From NCBI GenBank assembly GCA_937892735.1, contig CALBGL010000009.1, positions 1-48,754 of the forward strand: a stretch of 48,754 bases of DNA, in the 5' to 3' direction. The stretch is from an uncultured Clostridia bacterium. GTDB taxonomy: Bacteria; Bacillota; Clostridia; Lachnospirales; Bianqueaceae. A program made the translations under genes and the position numbers. The notes beneath the pieces are model-generated. The model did no database searches, was not told the origin of the DNA, and saw nothing but the letters and a program-made list of their open reading frames with translations. This document shows, one piece after another, positions 41,270-48,754 of this stretch (within the stretch, counting starts at the first letter, position 1; every line of letters begins with the position of its first letter).

Positions 41270-42835
41270 TCAGGCTTTAATGAGAACAAAGCACTTTCCT
41301 TCCGGCAACGTCTCTGTTTCAGACACTTCATTATATTGCATGATCTGATCGGGCGTCGTATTAAATCGTTTCGCGATGCTCCAGAGAGTATCTCCCGGCT
41401 GAACGATATAGAGCGCCATCGATGGAATCGCGGCCATTTCTTCCGATGTCATAGGTTCCATTCGCGCTTCCTGCAAAACATTCACATCCTGCAGACTGGC
41501 TGCTATCCATTCCATCTGACACTGTACCGAAATCCGGATTCGATGACCACCCTGCCAAATTGCCGAGGCATCCTGTACCAGGACATGAACTCGAACATTC
41601 ATATCTTGGCTCTCGCCCAGGTTCATACTGTACTGAAACGGAACCTCTGTCGCAAATGCGCAAGCGCCCCCATTTTCTCCCGGCGCCTGATAATAAACGG
41701 CTGCGTGCAATACTCCTTCTACCTGCAGTTGGCCTTCCTCCAGCATCACATCATCCACATGCGGAACTGCTGTGGTATAGAAGATCTGTACCGGATCCGG
41801 AAGATTTTCCGGCATCTCGACATCGTTCTCTGCCCGGAAAGCTGATGTCTCCATGCGCATAGGCCCATTCAGCACTGTCTGCAGTCTATCGCATTCGATA
41901 CGCCATGACGGCATGTAAAGATCCTGTACAAAATGCTGTTCTTTTTCCTCATACACACGCAGCACGCAATCACAAAGCGTTTCGGTGTCAAAGACGCGCA
42001 GTTCTCCATCATCGTCCGGGCCAATCCGGACCGATGGTTTCTCTGGCTGCATCTGCAATTCGCACTTCATGCCCGGTGCTATCCCCAGCCCATCCAACAT
42101 TCCACTGAAAGGAATCCTCTGCTGCAGACAATACACCTGCGTATCGCTCTCCTCCGTTGTATATAGAACCGAAATCTCAAGTTCTCCCCGTACCATGGCC
42201 TGATCGGTCATGAGCTGTACTTCCTTACTGCATAGAAACGCGTCCCACCAGAGAAGTTCGCTGATATTGCCCATAGCGTCCGGAATCTTCAGCTCTTCCT
42301 TGACAATCAGTTTTTCATGGCATTCAGCCACATTGCTAGAAAGGCTGCGCACGCTCTCCAGTACTTGCAAGTCATCCTCTCCCTGTACCTGACTAATCAT
42401 AGAGATGGCCGGATGTAGGACAATCTCTGCCGACAATTCCAGCATAGCCGATAGATTCAGCTTCCGACCGCTTCTCAAGATAACCCGCATATCTTCTACA
42501 TTCGACTGAAATGTGCATACCGGTGAAACCGTGTCTTCGGAAGCATCCGTGGGCAGCGAGGCCTCCAGTGTGACGGAGGTTCTCATACTATGTACCGTCC
42601 AGCCTGTGCCCTCTGCCAGATATAGAATGTCCACCCAGAGCTTTCCCCGTACCAGGAGCCTTCCATTCTCCAAGGTGTTCTCCTCTATACAGGGCGACAG
42701 CTCCGTTTGCAAGACTCGGGCCATATCCGGCTTTCCATCCGGAATCAGAATATCTTCTTTGACAGGGATCCGTGTCTGCGTCAGCTCTTTGCTCTCGGCC
42801 CCGCTCCATTCTTCTTTAATCTGTTCCAACGCCAT
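41270..42835 (-). CDS. SPOCS (DUF3794) and LysM domain protein, spore-associated
   Basis: The 521-residue protein has SPOCS/DUF3794-type segments (about 30-115, 170-260 and 340-440) and a C-terminal LysM domain (about 473-521; YIVQPGDTLWSIAKRFN). SPOCS domains occur in spore coat and cortex proteins such as SpoVID, and LysM binds peptidoglycan, so a role in spore-envelope assembly is likely. No signal peptide is seen, in agreement with assembly from the mother-cell cytoplasm. It lies 14 bases after a PrcB-like lipoprotein gene and near yabG, another spore-coat gene. Confidence 0.87.
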   Translation of the reverse strand: MALEQIKEEWSGAESKELTQTRIPVKEDILIPDGKPDMARVLQTELSPCIEENTLENGRLLVRGKLWVDILYLAEGTGWTVHSMRTSVTLEASLPTDASEDTVSPVCTFQSNVEDMRVILRSGRKLNLSAMLELSAEIVLHPAISMISQVQGEDDLQVLESVRSLSSNVAECHEKLIVKEELKIPDAMGNISELLWWDAFLCSKEVQLMTDQAMVRGELEISVLYTTEESDTQVYCLQQRIPFSGMLDGLGIAPGMKCELQMQPEKPSVRIGPDDDGELRVFDTETLCDCVLRVYEEKEQHFVQDLYMPSWRIECDRLQTVLNGPMRMETSAFRAENDVEMPENLPDPVQIFYTTAVPHVDDVMLEEGQLQVEGVLHAAVYYQAPGENGGACAFATEVPFQYSMNLGESQDMNVRVHVLVQDASAIWQGGHRIRISVQCQMEWIAASLQDVNVLQEARMEPMTSEEMAAIPSMALYIVQPGDTLWSIAKRFNTTPDQIMQYNEVSETETLPEGKCFVLIKA

Positions 42836-42849
42836 ATTCTTCTCTCCTT

Positions 42850-43296
42850 TTATTGACTTACATCCTTCAGACGAAATTGGATCTCCGCCCCCGTATCCTT
42901 TGTCAAGAGAACCATGTACGGATACGAAACACTCTGTGAAACCACTTCTCCTGCCTGCGGCGCAATCAGATGCGCTTCGATCAGAATCTTATTTCCCATA
43001 TCCTTGGCTGCTGTAATCTGAATACTGTAGCCGCCTGTTTCTTTCTGTCCAAATCCGAACGCAATATACAAATCTTCCCCGTTTCGATACGAAAAACCAA
43101 ATTTTTCTCCCTGTTCCTGTAAGATTTTCTCAGAAAGCTTTTGCGGCACCTGATCCCCCGAGATGATCTCATAGCTCAGATCAGGCGCCGCCGCTTCATC
43201 CTCCCCAGCCCCGCTTTCCTCGGCGCTGCCGCAGGCGGCGCATGTAAAAATAATCGCAATAAAGAGGGTCAGCAAGCGTCTCCATCTTCTCCGCAT
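42850..43296 (-). CDS. PrcB-like lipoprotein
   Basis: The 148-residue protein has an Arg-rich n-region, a hydrophobic segment and a lipobox-like CAAC (Cys22), so it is probably a surface lipoprotein. The C-terminal part (FGFGQKETGGYSIQITAAKD, VSYPYMVLL) resembles the PrcB C-terminal domain, named from a subunit of a treponemal protease complex. The function in Firmicutes is unknown. It lies upstream of the SPOCS/LysM gene in the same direction and is probably coexpressed. Confidence 0.72.
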   Translation of the reverse strand: MRRRWRRLLTLFIAIIFTCAACGSAEESGAGEDEAAAPDLSYEIISGDQVPQKLSEKILQEQGEKFGFSYRNGEDLYIAFGFGQKETGGYSIQITAAKDMGNKILIEAHLIAPQAGEVVSQSVSYPYMVLLTKDTGAEIQFRLKDVSQ

Positions 43297-43350
43297 CCTT
43301 TTCTTCCTCCCTGTGTCCGTGATAGTACACTATATGCGGAATCCTTGGAT

Positions 43351-44196
43351 CTATGCGCCCCAACTTCGAATTTTCCTCCGTCCCGACGGATAGCCCCTTC
43401 GGTATTTTCCCATGGTATCATATCCGCCGATTCCCTGGGATCCTGAAAACGTAAGAGCCACAACCTCCTCCACATCGATACGCTGCTGCAAAGGTGTATA
43501 CGCGATCTCAGCACAAAGGATCACTGGATCCATCGCGTGAATCAATACGCGTCCCGGACTGGAGGCAAAGTTAGCTCCGCTCTCCATCAGCAATTCATAA
43601 TAACTTTGACATGCTCCTGCGATAATCACCAGCCGATCCATATCCGGCTGTATCGCACGGGCTCTTCTCACAGTTTCCGCGAAATACCGAGAACTGCGGT
43701 ACGAATCTTCCTGCATCAGATTCTCAGTCCCGCGCGGCAGCGAATCATGCCCTGTTACCACCAGAATCTCAGGCCGATACTGCCTAAGACACCGCAGCAC
43801 CTCGATCGGCTGCTTCCTTTCCTCTATGGCCTCCCCATATACTTCCAATCCCAGTTCCTTATAATACTGCTGGCAAATATGCAGATACTCCGGATCCCCA
43901 TCCAGATGCAAAATTCGCACATTTTTAGGAAAACTTCCTCCATGGGTGATTCCCGTCTTGCTGTGACGACGTTTGAGTTCCTCGATCTTCTCCTCGAGCC
44001 GCTGTGTCTCTCTTCTTCTTGTGCCTCTGACAGCCTCTGCTCTTTGTTCCACCAAATCCGCATAGTCTGCATCCGCTGTCACGCGATATTCTACCCCCGA
44101 AAGCAGCACGCGGCCATCTGCGCGGACTTCTTCCACATAGAAAAGCAGATCCTGTCCATAGGATCGGCGCCGCACCCAGCTTCCTCTCTGAATCAT
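43351..44196 (-). CDS. yabG: Sporulation-specific protease YabG
   Basis: YabG is a mother-cell cysteine protease that trims spore coat proteins and, in Clostridioides, processes germination proteins. The 281-residue protein has the family features GSWVRRRSYGQDLLFYV, VLHLDGDPEY-like RILHLDGDPEYLHICQQYY, LVVTGHDSLP, YRSSRYFAETVRRAR, IIAGACQSYYELLM and NFASSPGRVLIHAMDP. Full length and intact. Its presence supports a spore-forming host. Confidence 0.95.
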   Translation of the reverse strand: MIQRGSWVRRRSYGQDLLFYVEEVRADGRVLLSGVEYRVTADADYADLVEQRAEAVRGTRRRETQRLEEKIEELKRRHSKTGITHGGSFPKNVRILHLDGDPEYLHICQQYYKELGLEVYGEAIEERKQPIEVLRCLRQYRPEILVVTGHDSLPRGTENLMQEDSYRSSRYFAETVRRARAIQPDMDRLVIIAGACQSYYELLMESGANFASSPGRVLIHAMDPVILCAEIAYTPLQQRIDVEEVVALTFSGSQGIGGYDTMGKYRRGYPSGRRKIRSWGA

Positions 44197-44198
44197 AT

Positions 44199-44248
44199 AA
44201 AAAACCCCCTTCCCAATGCATTATTGTATGCATGCATGGGCAAGGGAG
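44199..44248 (-). terminator. Terminator between the nucleotidyltransferase gene and yabG
   Basis: On the minus strand CTCCCTTGCCCATGCA pairs imperfectly with TGCATTGGGAAGGGGG over about 15 bp, followed by six T. It separates the nucleotidyltransferase gene from yabG, whose start lies three bases beyond the T-run. Confidence 0.85.
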
Positions 44249-44262
44249 TTCGTCCGCTCACG

Positions 44263-45063
44263 TCACCATTCTTCTATATAGGGCCGCTCGCGATGCCACC
44301 ATTCCTCCTGATCCTCGATAAAACGGGAGACCACTGAATAATAATCCCCATCCGGCCGATACTTAATAAAATCCCGAATCGTTTTCACAAACTTCTCTTC
44401 CACCTTAGAATCCATTGTGTTCAAAAATTCTTCCGCCAGTTCCACGATCTGAGCCGGCTTCTTTTCCTCCGGGAGATCTCTCACAGCCTGCATCAGATTC
44501 TTTTGGCAGGGAAATAAGACTTCTGCTTCCTGTAAAATCATACGCAACCCATACAACACTGTAGCAGACGCTGATCTTACTTTCAGATACGTATTCCCCG
44601 TCTTGCAGCCGCTCTGCCAAAAGTATCCGCTGTACAGACGAAATGCGGCATAAAAGCTTTTCATCTTTTCTTCCCGTTCCTGCTTTTGAAAGACACCGAG
44701 ACGTGCCACTATGTCTTCTATTTTCGGATCTCTGGTAAACAGACATCGGGCATGCATATATGCATACCGCGTGGGTTCGCTGCCATGATCGGCCGCGGCC
44801 TCCAAATATTCTTTGGTATAATACTTCAGATCAAAATAACCGCCCGGATAATCACAGCCTTCAAAGACGCACTCCGTAATCCGGCGCTCATCACGCTGCC
44901 TTTCATATCGTTCCGGCGTTACAACGACAATGGCGTCCACATCGGAATCAGGCCGTTCCAGTCCTTTTGCGATCGAACCGCCCAGGATTACCGCTAATAC
45001 CTCTAGATCGTTTTTGAACTTTTCTATCAGATTTTGTATAGCTTTCTCGTGTTGAGGATACAT
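44263..45063 (-). CDS. Pol-beta-type nucleotidyltransferase domain protein
   Basis: The N-terminal third of this 266-residue protein has the minimal nucleotidyltransferase motif GGSIAKGLERPDSDVDAIVV, with Gly-Ser and the two metal-binding Asp. The helical C-terminal part resembles aminoglycoside-adenylyltransferase-like or HI0074-like substrate-binding regions. The substrate is unknown: it may adenylylate a small molecule or act on protein or RNA. It stands alone between two terminators, and no partner antitoxin gene is beside it. Confidence 0.8.
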   Translation of the reverse strand: MYPQHEKAIQNLIEKFKNDLEVLAVILGGSIAKGLERPDSDVDAIVVVTPERYERQRDERRITECVFEGCDYPGGYFDLKYYTKEYLEAAADHGSEPTRYAYMHARCLFTRDPKIEDIVARLGVFQKQEREEKMKSFYAAFRLYSGYFWQSGCKTGNTYLKVRSASATVLYGLRMILQEAEVLFPCQKNLMQAVRDLPEEKKPAQIVELAEEFLNTMDSKVEEKFVKTIRDFIKYRPDGDYYSVVSRFIEDQEEWWHRERPYIEEW

Positions 45064-45074
45064 TTTTCCCTTTC

Positions 45075-45103
45075 AAAAAAGGGGCCGTAATCACACAGCC
45101 CCT
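45075..45103 (-). terminator. Terminator of the phosphohexomutase gene
   Basis: On the minus strand AGGGGC (45098-45103) pairs with GCCCCT (45080-45085) around a twelve-base loop, followed by a run of T. It lies just after the mutase stop. Confidence 0.85.
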
Positions 45104-45109
45104 CGCTTT

Positions 45110-46801
45110 TTAAATTCCTGCCGTCATCTCTTCCTTCAGTGCCTGTGTCAGTTTCTCAGCCTCTTCCGCCGTCTTTCCGTTCGCACCGAAGTAGAACTTG
45201 ATCTTGGGCTCCGTACCGGAAGGTCTCACACATACCCAGCAATTATTTTCCAGGCGAATCCGCAGCGCATCTGACTTCGGATAATCCTTGAAGCCTCTGA
45301 GATAATCTTCTACCGCGATCACTTTCAGTCCCGCGTAGCTTTCCTTCGGATTCTCGCGCATCTGCGCCATGATCTCTTTCATCTTGGCCGCGCCCTCGAT
45401 TCCCTCAAATGCCATAGAAACTACAGCTTCCTTATAATAGCCGTATTTCTTATACAATGCCTCCAGATGATCGATCAGACTGACGCCCTGCGCCTTGCAG
45501 ATCGCCGCCATTTCACAAATCAGCATGCTGGCGCTCACCGCATCTTTGTCTCGAGCATAGGTTCCGCACAGGTATCCATAGCTCTCCTCAAAACCAAACA
45601 GGAAGGTGCCTTTCCCGCTTTGCTCACTGCGCAGAATCTGCTGACCGATATATTTGAAGCCTGTCAAGACATCCCGCAGTTCTACCCCATACTCTTCCGT
45701 CATGGGCCGCACCATCTCCGTGGTCACGATGCTCTTCACCACAAAGCCGTCCGCGGGCAATGTGCCTGTCTTCTTTCTGGCATCTAGAATATAATGCGTC
45801 AGCAACATGCCGGTCATGTTCCCAGTAAAAGGCTTATATCCTTCCGGTGTCTTGACCATGATTCCCATACGGTCTGCATCCGGATCTGTACCCACAATCA
45901 AATCCGCGCCAATCTTTTCTCCCAGCTGTCTCGCCAATTCCAGCGCACGTACATCTTCTGGATTCGGATAGGGTACCGTGGGGAAGTCGCCATCCGGCAG
46001 CTCCTGTTCCGGCACCACATGTACCTGCGTGAATCCACATTCTGCCAACACCCGGCGCACCAGCTTATTGCCCGTGCCATGGAGCGGCGTATAGACGATC
46101 TTCAAGTCGCCCGCGCAACTCGCCAGAGTCTCGGGATCGATCCGGTGTTTCTTGATCTCCTCGATGTAAGGCGCATCCACATCTTCCCCGATCTCTATAT
46201 ACAGCCCGGCCTTTTCCGCTTCTTCCCGCGGCATCACCTGGATTCCATCAAAGATATCCACCTTCTCGACCTCATCAATGATCTCGCTATCCATCGGAGG
46301 CGGTACCTGGCATCCATCCTCCCAATATGCCTTATACCCGTTATACTTGGAAGGATTGTGGCTCGCTGTGATGACGACGCCTCCCTTACATCCCAGGTGA
46401 CGCACTGCATAAGAGAGTTCCGGTGTCGGGCGAAGTGATTCAAATACGTATGCTTTGATCCCGTTGCCATTGAAGACCGCTGCGGTCTCCCTTGCGAACA
46501 CATCGGACTGATGCCGAGAATCATACGCAATGGCAACGCCCTTTTCCTTGGCCGCCGGATCCTGCTTCAGGAAATAATTCGCAAGTCCCTGTGTTGCACG
46601 CCGTACCGTATACACGTTCATGCGATTCGCTCCGGCTTCAATGACTCCGCGCAACCCAGCCGTTCCAAACTCCAAGTCCTTGTAGAAACGCTCCTGGATC
46701 TCCTTTTCGTCATCCTGAATCCCGCAAAGTTCCTCCTTGGTCGTCTCATCGACGGCGTCCGAAGAAAGCCACCTCTCATACCTTTCTTTGTATTCTTCCA
46801 T
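45110..46801 (-). CDS. pgcA: Phosphoglucomutase/phosphomannomutase
   Basis: The 563-residue alpha-D-phosphohexomutase interconverts glucose-6-phosphate and glucose-1-phosphate (or the mannose equivalents), feeding cell-wall and glycolipid precursors. All four domains are present: active-site phosphoserine TASHNPSKYNGYKAYW, metal loop GTDPDADRMGI, sugar loop GFEESYGYLCG and phosphate-binding VRPSGTEPKIKFYFG. Length and motif order match the Bacillus PgcA group. A GGAGG lies before the ATG. Confidence 0.95.
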   Translation of the reverse strand: MEEYKERYERWLSSDAVDETTKEELCGIQDDEKEIQERFYKDLEFGTAGLRGVIEAGANRMNVYTVRRATQGLANYFLKQDPAAKEKGVAIAYDSRHQSDVFARETAAVFNGNGIKAYVFESLRPTPELSYAVRHLGCKGGVVITASHNPSKYNGYKAYWEDGCQVPPPMDSEIIDEVEKVDIFDGIQVMPREEAEKAGLYIEIGEDVDAPYIEEIKKHRIDPETLASCAGDLKIVYTPLHGTGNKLVRRVLAECGFTQVHVVPEQELPDGDFPTVPYPNPEDVRALELARQLGEKIGADLIVGTDPDADRMGIMVKTPEGYKPFTGNMTGMLLTHYILDARKKTGTLPADGFVVKSIVTTEMVRPMTEEYGVELRDVLTGFKYIGQQILRSEQSGKGTFLFGFEESYGYLCGTYARDKDAVSASMLICEMAAICKAQGVSLIDHLEALYKKYGYYKEAVVSMAFEGIEGAAKMKEIMAQMRENPKESYAGLKVIAVEDYLRGFKDYPKSDALRIRLENNCWVCVRPSGTEPKIKFYFGANGKTAEEAEKLTQALKEEMTAGI

Positions 46802-46839
46802 CTTGAAACCTCCTTACGTGATATAATACATGCAATATG

Positions 46840-48754
46840 TTACTGCTCTTGCTCACTTACATCCGTGCTGTCAGATACAGATTCCTGTACAGAAATACTA
46901 TTCTGATCTCCATACGAGCTTTCTTCATAACTGTTGGTTTCGCCCGAAGAACCGCCTTCCTGGCTGGAACTCTCTTCATAAGAGCTTTCCTCATAAGAAC
47001 TCTCCTCTACAAGAGAGCTCTCTTCTTGAGAGCTCTCTTGCATGGAACTGTCTTCATAGGAACTATCTTGATACGAACTATCTTCATAGGAGCTATCCTC
47101 GTAAGAACTGTCCTCATAGGAGCTGTCTTCGTAGGAGCTATCCTCATACGAACTATCTTCGTAGGAACTTTCCTCGCGAGAACTATCCGGGTAGGAACTG
47201 CTCTCATGCGAACTGTTGCCGCTGCTGGAATTTTCTTCATGTCGAGAACTTTCCTCATAACGGGAGCTTTCTTCCTCGGAACTTTCCTCCGGCAACTGGT
47301 TAAACTGCGAGAAATATAGATTGACGGTAGACAACGAAGAAGAATCCAGCACCAGATCGTAGCCAATTGCTTCATAGCCTACGCGAGCCATCACGAGATA
47401 ATAGGTTCCATACGGCAAAGTAAATTCTACGGCTCTGCCATTATAGGTTCCCATATACTCGCCGTCACAGTAAATCGCTACACCGCTCATGGATGCTGTC
47501 ACCGATACCGTCACCATGGTCGATCGCAGTTCTACCGTTACCTGCATATACGGCTGAGATACGTCGATAGTCTGGGTCACGGTCTCATATCCTTCCGCGG
47601 AAATCACCAGCTCATGCTCTCCATAAGTCGCGGTAAAAGTGGTATCCTCCTGTTCCTCACCATCGAGTGTCACGGTTGCCCGTACCCCTTCTGGCACTAC
47701 ATTGACGTCCACCACAGCCGTCTCTTCACTGATCTCCGGAAGACGCAATTCTTGACGAATGCCTGCTTCCACAAACAATGTCCCCGAAGCAACCGTAGAA
47801 CCATCTTTTTCTACCGTATATCGATTAAATCCTTCTGTCAGGACAATCGGCTTCATGGACTCTACAATATCTACTTCCATAGGATCTCCATATGTCGGCG
47901 TAAATGTAATCTTGGCGTCCACATAGGCTTCCATGTTCGTCAATGTTACCGTACCCACCGCCTGCATAACGGAAATGGAATATACATGCTGATTGACCAC
48001 CAGCAGGTTCATCACATATTGTTCTGTAATCTCCTCCGGATTTAATGCCTCGCCGCCATAGGTACAAACCAGATGATCGTCATAGTTATAGGTCTGCCCA
48101 TTATATCGAATCTGCTGATTCCCGGCGTTAATCTCTATCCCATATGCGTTCTGTATTTCTGTCACAGCCGAAGACAGACGGAATCTCTCTACCCGATTGG
48201 CACTTCCTTCCTGGTAGGACACATCCACAACCTGTCCCACCGCCAACGAATTGAATCCAATCTGGTTGCCATACTCATCTGTCACGAGCTCTACTCCTGC
48301 CAAATCGAATACAATCTCTTCCGAGGAGTCCGCCGTATAAACAGTAGCACGCTCGTTCTCGGCATCTAAGGCCGTGATCACGCCCGTAACGCTCTTTCCC
48401 GTAAACACTTCATCGATGCTGGAAATATCCGCTCTGGAGGAATTTGAATCCCGGTTGCCAAACAAAGCGCTGGAAATCAATAAGAACACCACGATGACGA
48501 CTGCAACCAGCGCAATGCCGACAATCAATATGTTCCGCAGGACTCGGCTTGTCCGATTATCATTCGAATCCTCTTCCTCTGGATTTTCCTCCGAAAGAAG
48601 CACCGTCTCCATCGCATCTGTCTCTTTAGGTTCTTCTTTGCCAACGTTAAAAATCTTCTGCTCCTCTGATTTGGGCGGCTGTGCCTCTGACCCGGGCTGG
48701 CTCGCCGGCCTTGACGGCTGCGCTCCTGCCTGCGCCGCGGATCTAGGCTGGCTC
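46840..48754 (-). CDS. PEGA-domain membrane protein with Ser-rich pentapeptide tail (5' end outside window)
   Basis: The frame is open to the right edge. The first in-window ATG is at 48612, but upstream codons continue in frame with Pro/Gln/Ser-rich protein-like text (SQPRSAAQAG, AQPSRPASQPG) and no stop, so the gene is partial. Downstream are a single membrane helix (VLRNILIVGIALVAVVIVVF), a beta-rich extracellular region, two PEGA-like domains (VVPEGVRATVTLDGE, MSGVAIYCDGEYMGTYNG) and a tail of SSYED-type repeats. PEGA domains mediate surface interactions. The cytoplasmic Pro-rich part suggests an anchored sensor or surface protein like those fused to zinc-ribbon domains; its role is unknown. 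Confidence 0.78.
   Translation of the reverse strand, partial: SQPRSAAQAGAQPSRPASQPGSEAQPPKSEEQKIFNVGKEEPKETDAMETVLLSEENPEEEDSNDNRTSRVLRNILIVGIALVAVVIVVFLLISSALFGNRDSNSSRADISSIDEVFTGKSVTGVITALDAENERATVYTADSSEEIVFDLAGVELVTDEYGNQIGFNSLAVGQVVDVSYQEGSANRVERFRLSSAVTEIQNAYGIEINAGNQQIRYNGQTYNYDDHLVCTYGGEALNPEEITEQYVMNLLVVNQHVYSISVMQAVGTVTLTNMEAYVDAKITFTPTYGDPMEVDIVESMKPIVLTEGFNRYTVEKDGSTVASGTLFVEAGIRQELRLPEISEETAVVDVNVVPEGVRATVTLDGEEQEDTTFTATYGEHELVISAEGYETVTQTIDVSQPYMQVTVELRSTMVTVSVTASMSGVAIYCDGEYMGTYNGRAVEFTLPYGTYYLVMARVGYEAIGYDLVLDSSSLSTVNLYFSQFNQLPEESSEEESSRYEESSRHEENSSSGNSSHESSSYPDSSREESSYEDSSYEDSSYEDSSYEDSSYEDSSYEDSSYQDSSYEDSSMQESSQEESSLVEESSYEESSYEESSSQEGGSSGETNSYEESSYGDQNSISVQESVSDSTDVSEQEQ
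46975..47290 (-). repeat. Pentapeptide-coding Ser/Glu/Tyr-rich repeat
   Basis: The gene's 3' part encodes about eight near-perfect SSYED units, flanked by degenerate ESSYE and EESS units. At the DNA level a 15-base period is visible, with mostly synonymous changes. It probably forms an extended wall-spanning stalk and could vary in length by slippage. Confidence 0.85.

Noticed and set aside
44263..45063. Toxin-antitoxin pair of the MNT/HEPN type
   Set aside because: The protein is larger than MNT antitoxins and stands alone between terminators; no HEPN-type partner is adjacent.
46830..47319. Repetitive plus-strand and alternative minus-strand frames
   Set aside because: They are frame shadows of the SSYED-coding repeat.

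Overview
The window looks like a chromosomal piece of an anaerobic, spore-forming Firmicute of the class Clostridia, most likely a gut member of the Lachnospiraceae. Pointers are a pyruvate:ferredoxin oxidoreductase, the sporulation protease YabG, a SPOCS/LysM spore-type protein, the Firmicute block tmk-darA-holB-ricT, and LplABC-type sugar transport with a membrane-anchored AraC regulator. Nearly all starts have strong GGAGG-type ribosome sites. I see no rRNA, tRNA, CRISPR array, insertion sequence or phage gene.

Region 1 (1-24.6 kb) is accessory and centred on pectin and sugar acids. It opens with rdgB and an orphan CitB-type response regulator. Two tandem intracellular GH28 polygalacturonases follow. 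A convergent minus-strand block carries a hydroxyacid/sugar-acid catabolic operon (Ldh2-type dehydrogenase, GarR-like reductase, HMGL-type aldolase, D-2-hydroxyacid dehydrogenase, UxaA/GarD-type dehydratase) plus an AraC-type and a PrpR-type regulator. Next come an oligogalacturonate lyase gene broken by a one-base frameshift, a divergent LplABC-like transporter operon ending in an ADP-ribosylglycohydrolase-family gene, and two esterase-family genes, one without its catalytic serine. A plausible flow is: oligogalacturonides are imported, GH28 and the lyase cut them in the cytoplasm, and the resulting uronate or aldarate is dehydrated, cleaved to pyruvate plus a semialdehyde, and reduced.

Two large arrays of a roughly 73-bp hairpin-bearing repeat (4215-5055 and 21384-22650) lie between convergent genes on either side of the 16-kb catabolic/transport block. 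They are the most unusual feature here and match no standard repeat class I know.

Region 2 (24.6-34.6 kb) is on the minus strand: nifJ, two tandem S9 peptidases, a lipoprotein cyclophilin, murG and a HIT protein with an internal deletion. Region 3 (34.6-41.2 kb) is the conserved tmk-darA-holB-ricT-trmN6-DUF362-rsmI operon. Its promoter region carries a perfect 51-bp direct repeat and strong hairpins. A 58-codon FeoB-associated protein gene lies just upstream.

Region 4 (41.2 kb to the end) holds envelope, sporulation and central metabolism genes: a SPOCS/LysM protein, a PrcB-like lipoprotein, YabG, a nucleotidyltransferase, a phosphohexomutase, and a PEGA-domain membrane protein with a Ser-rich pentapeptide tail whose gene runs off the right edge.
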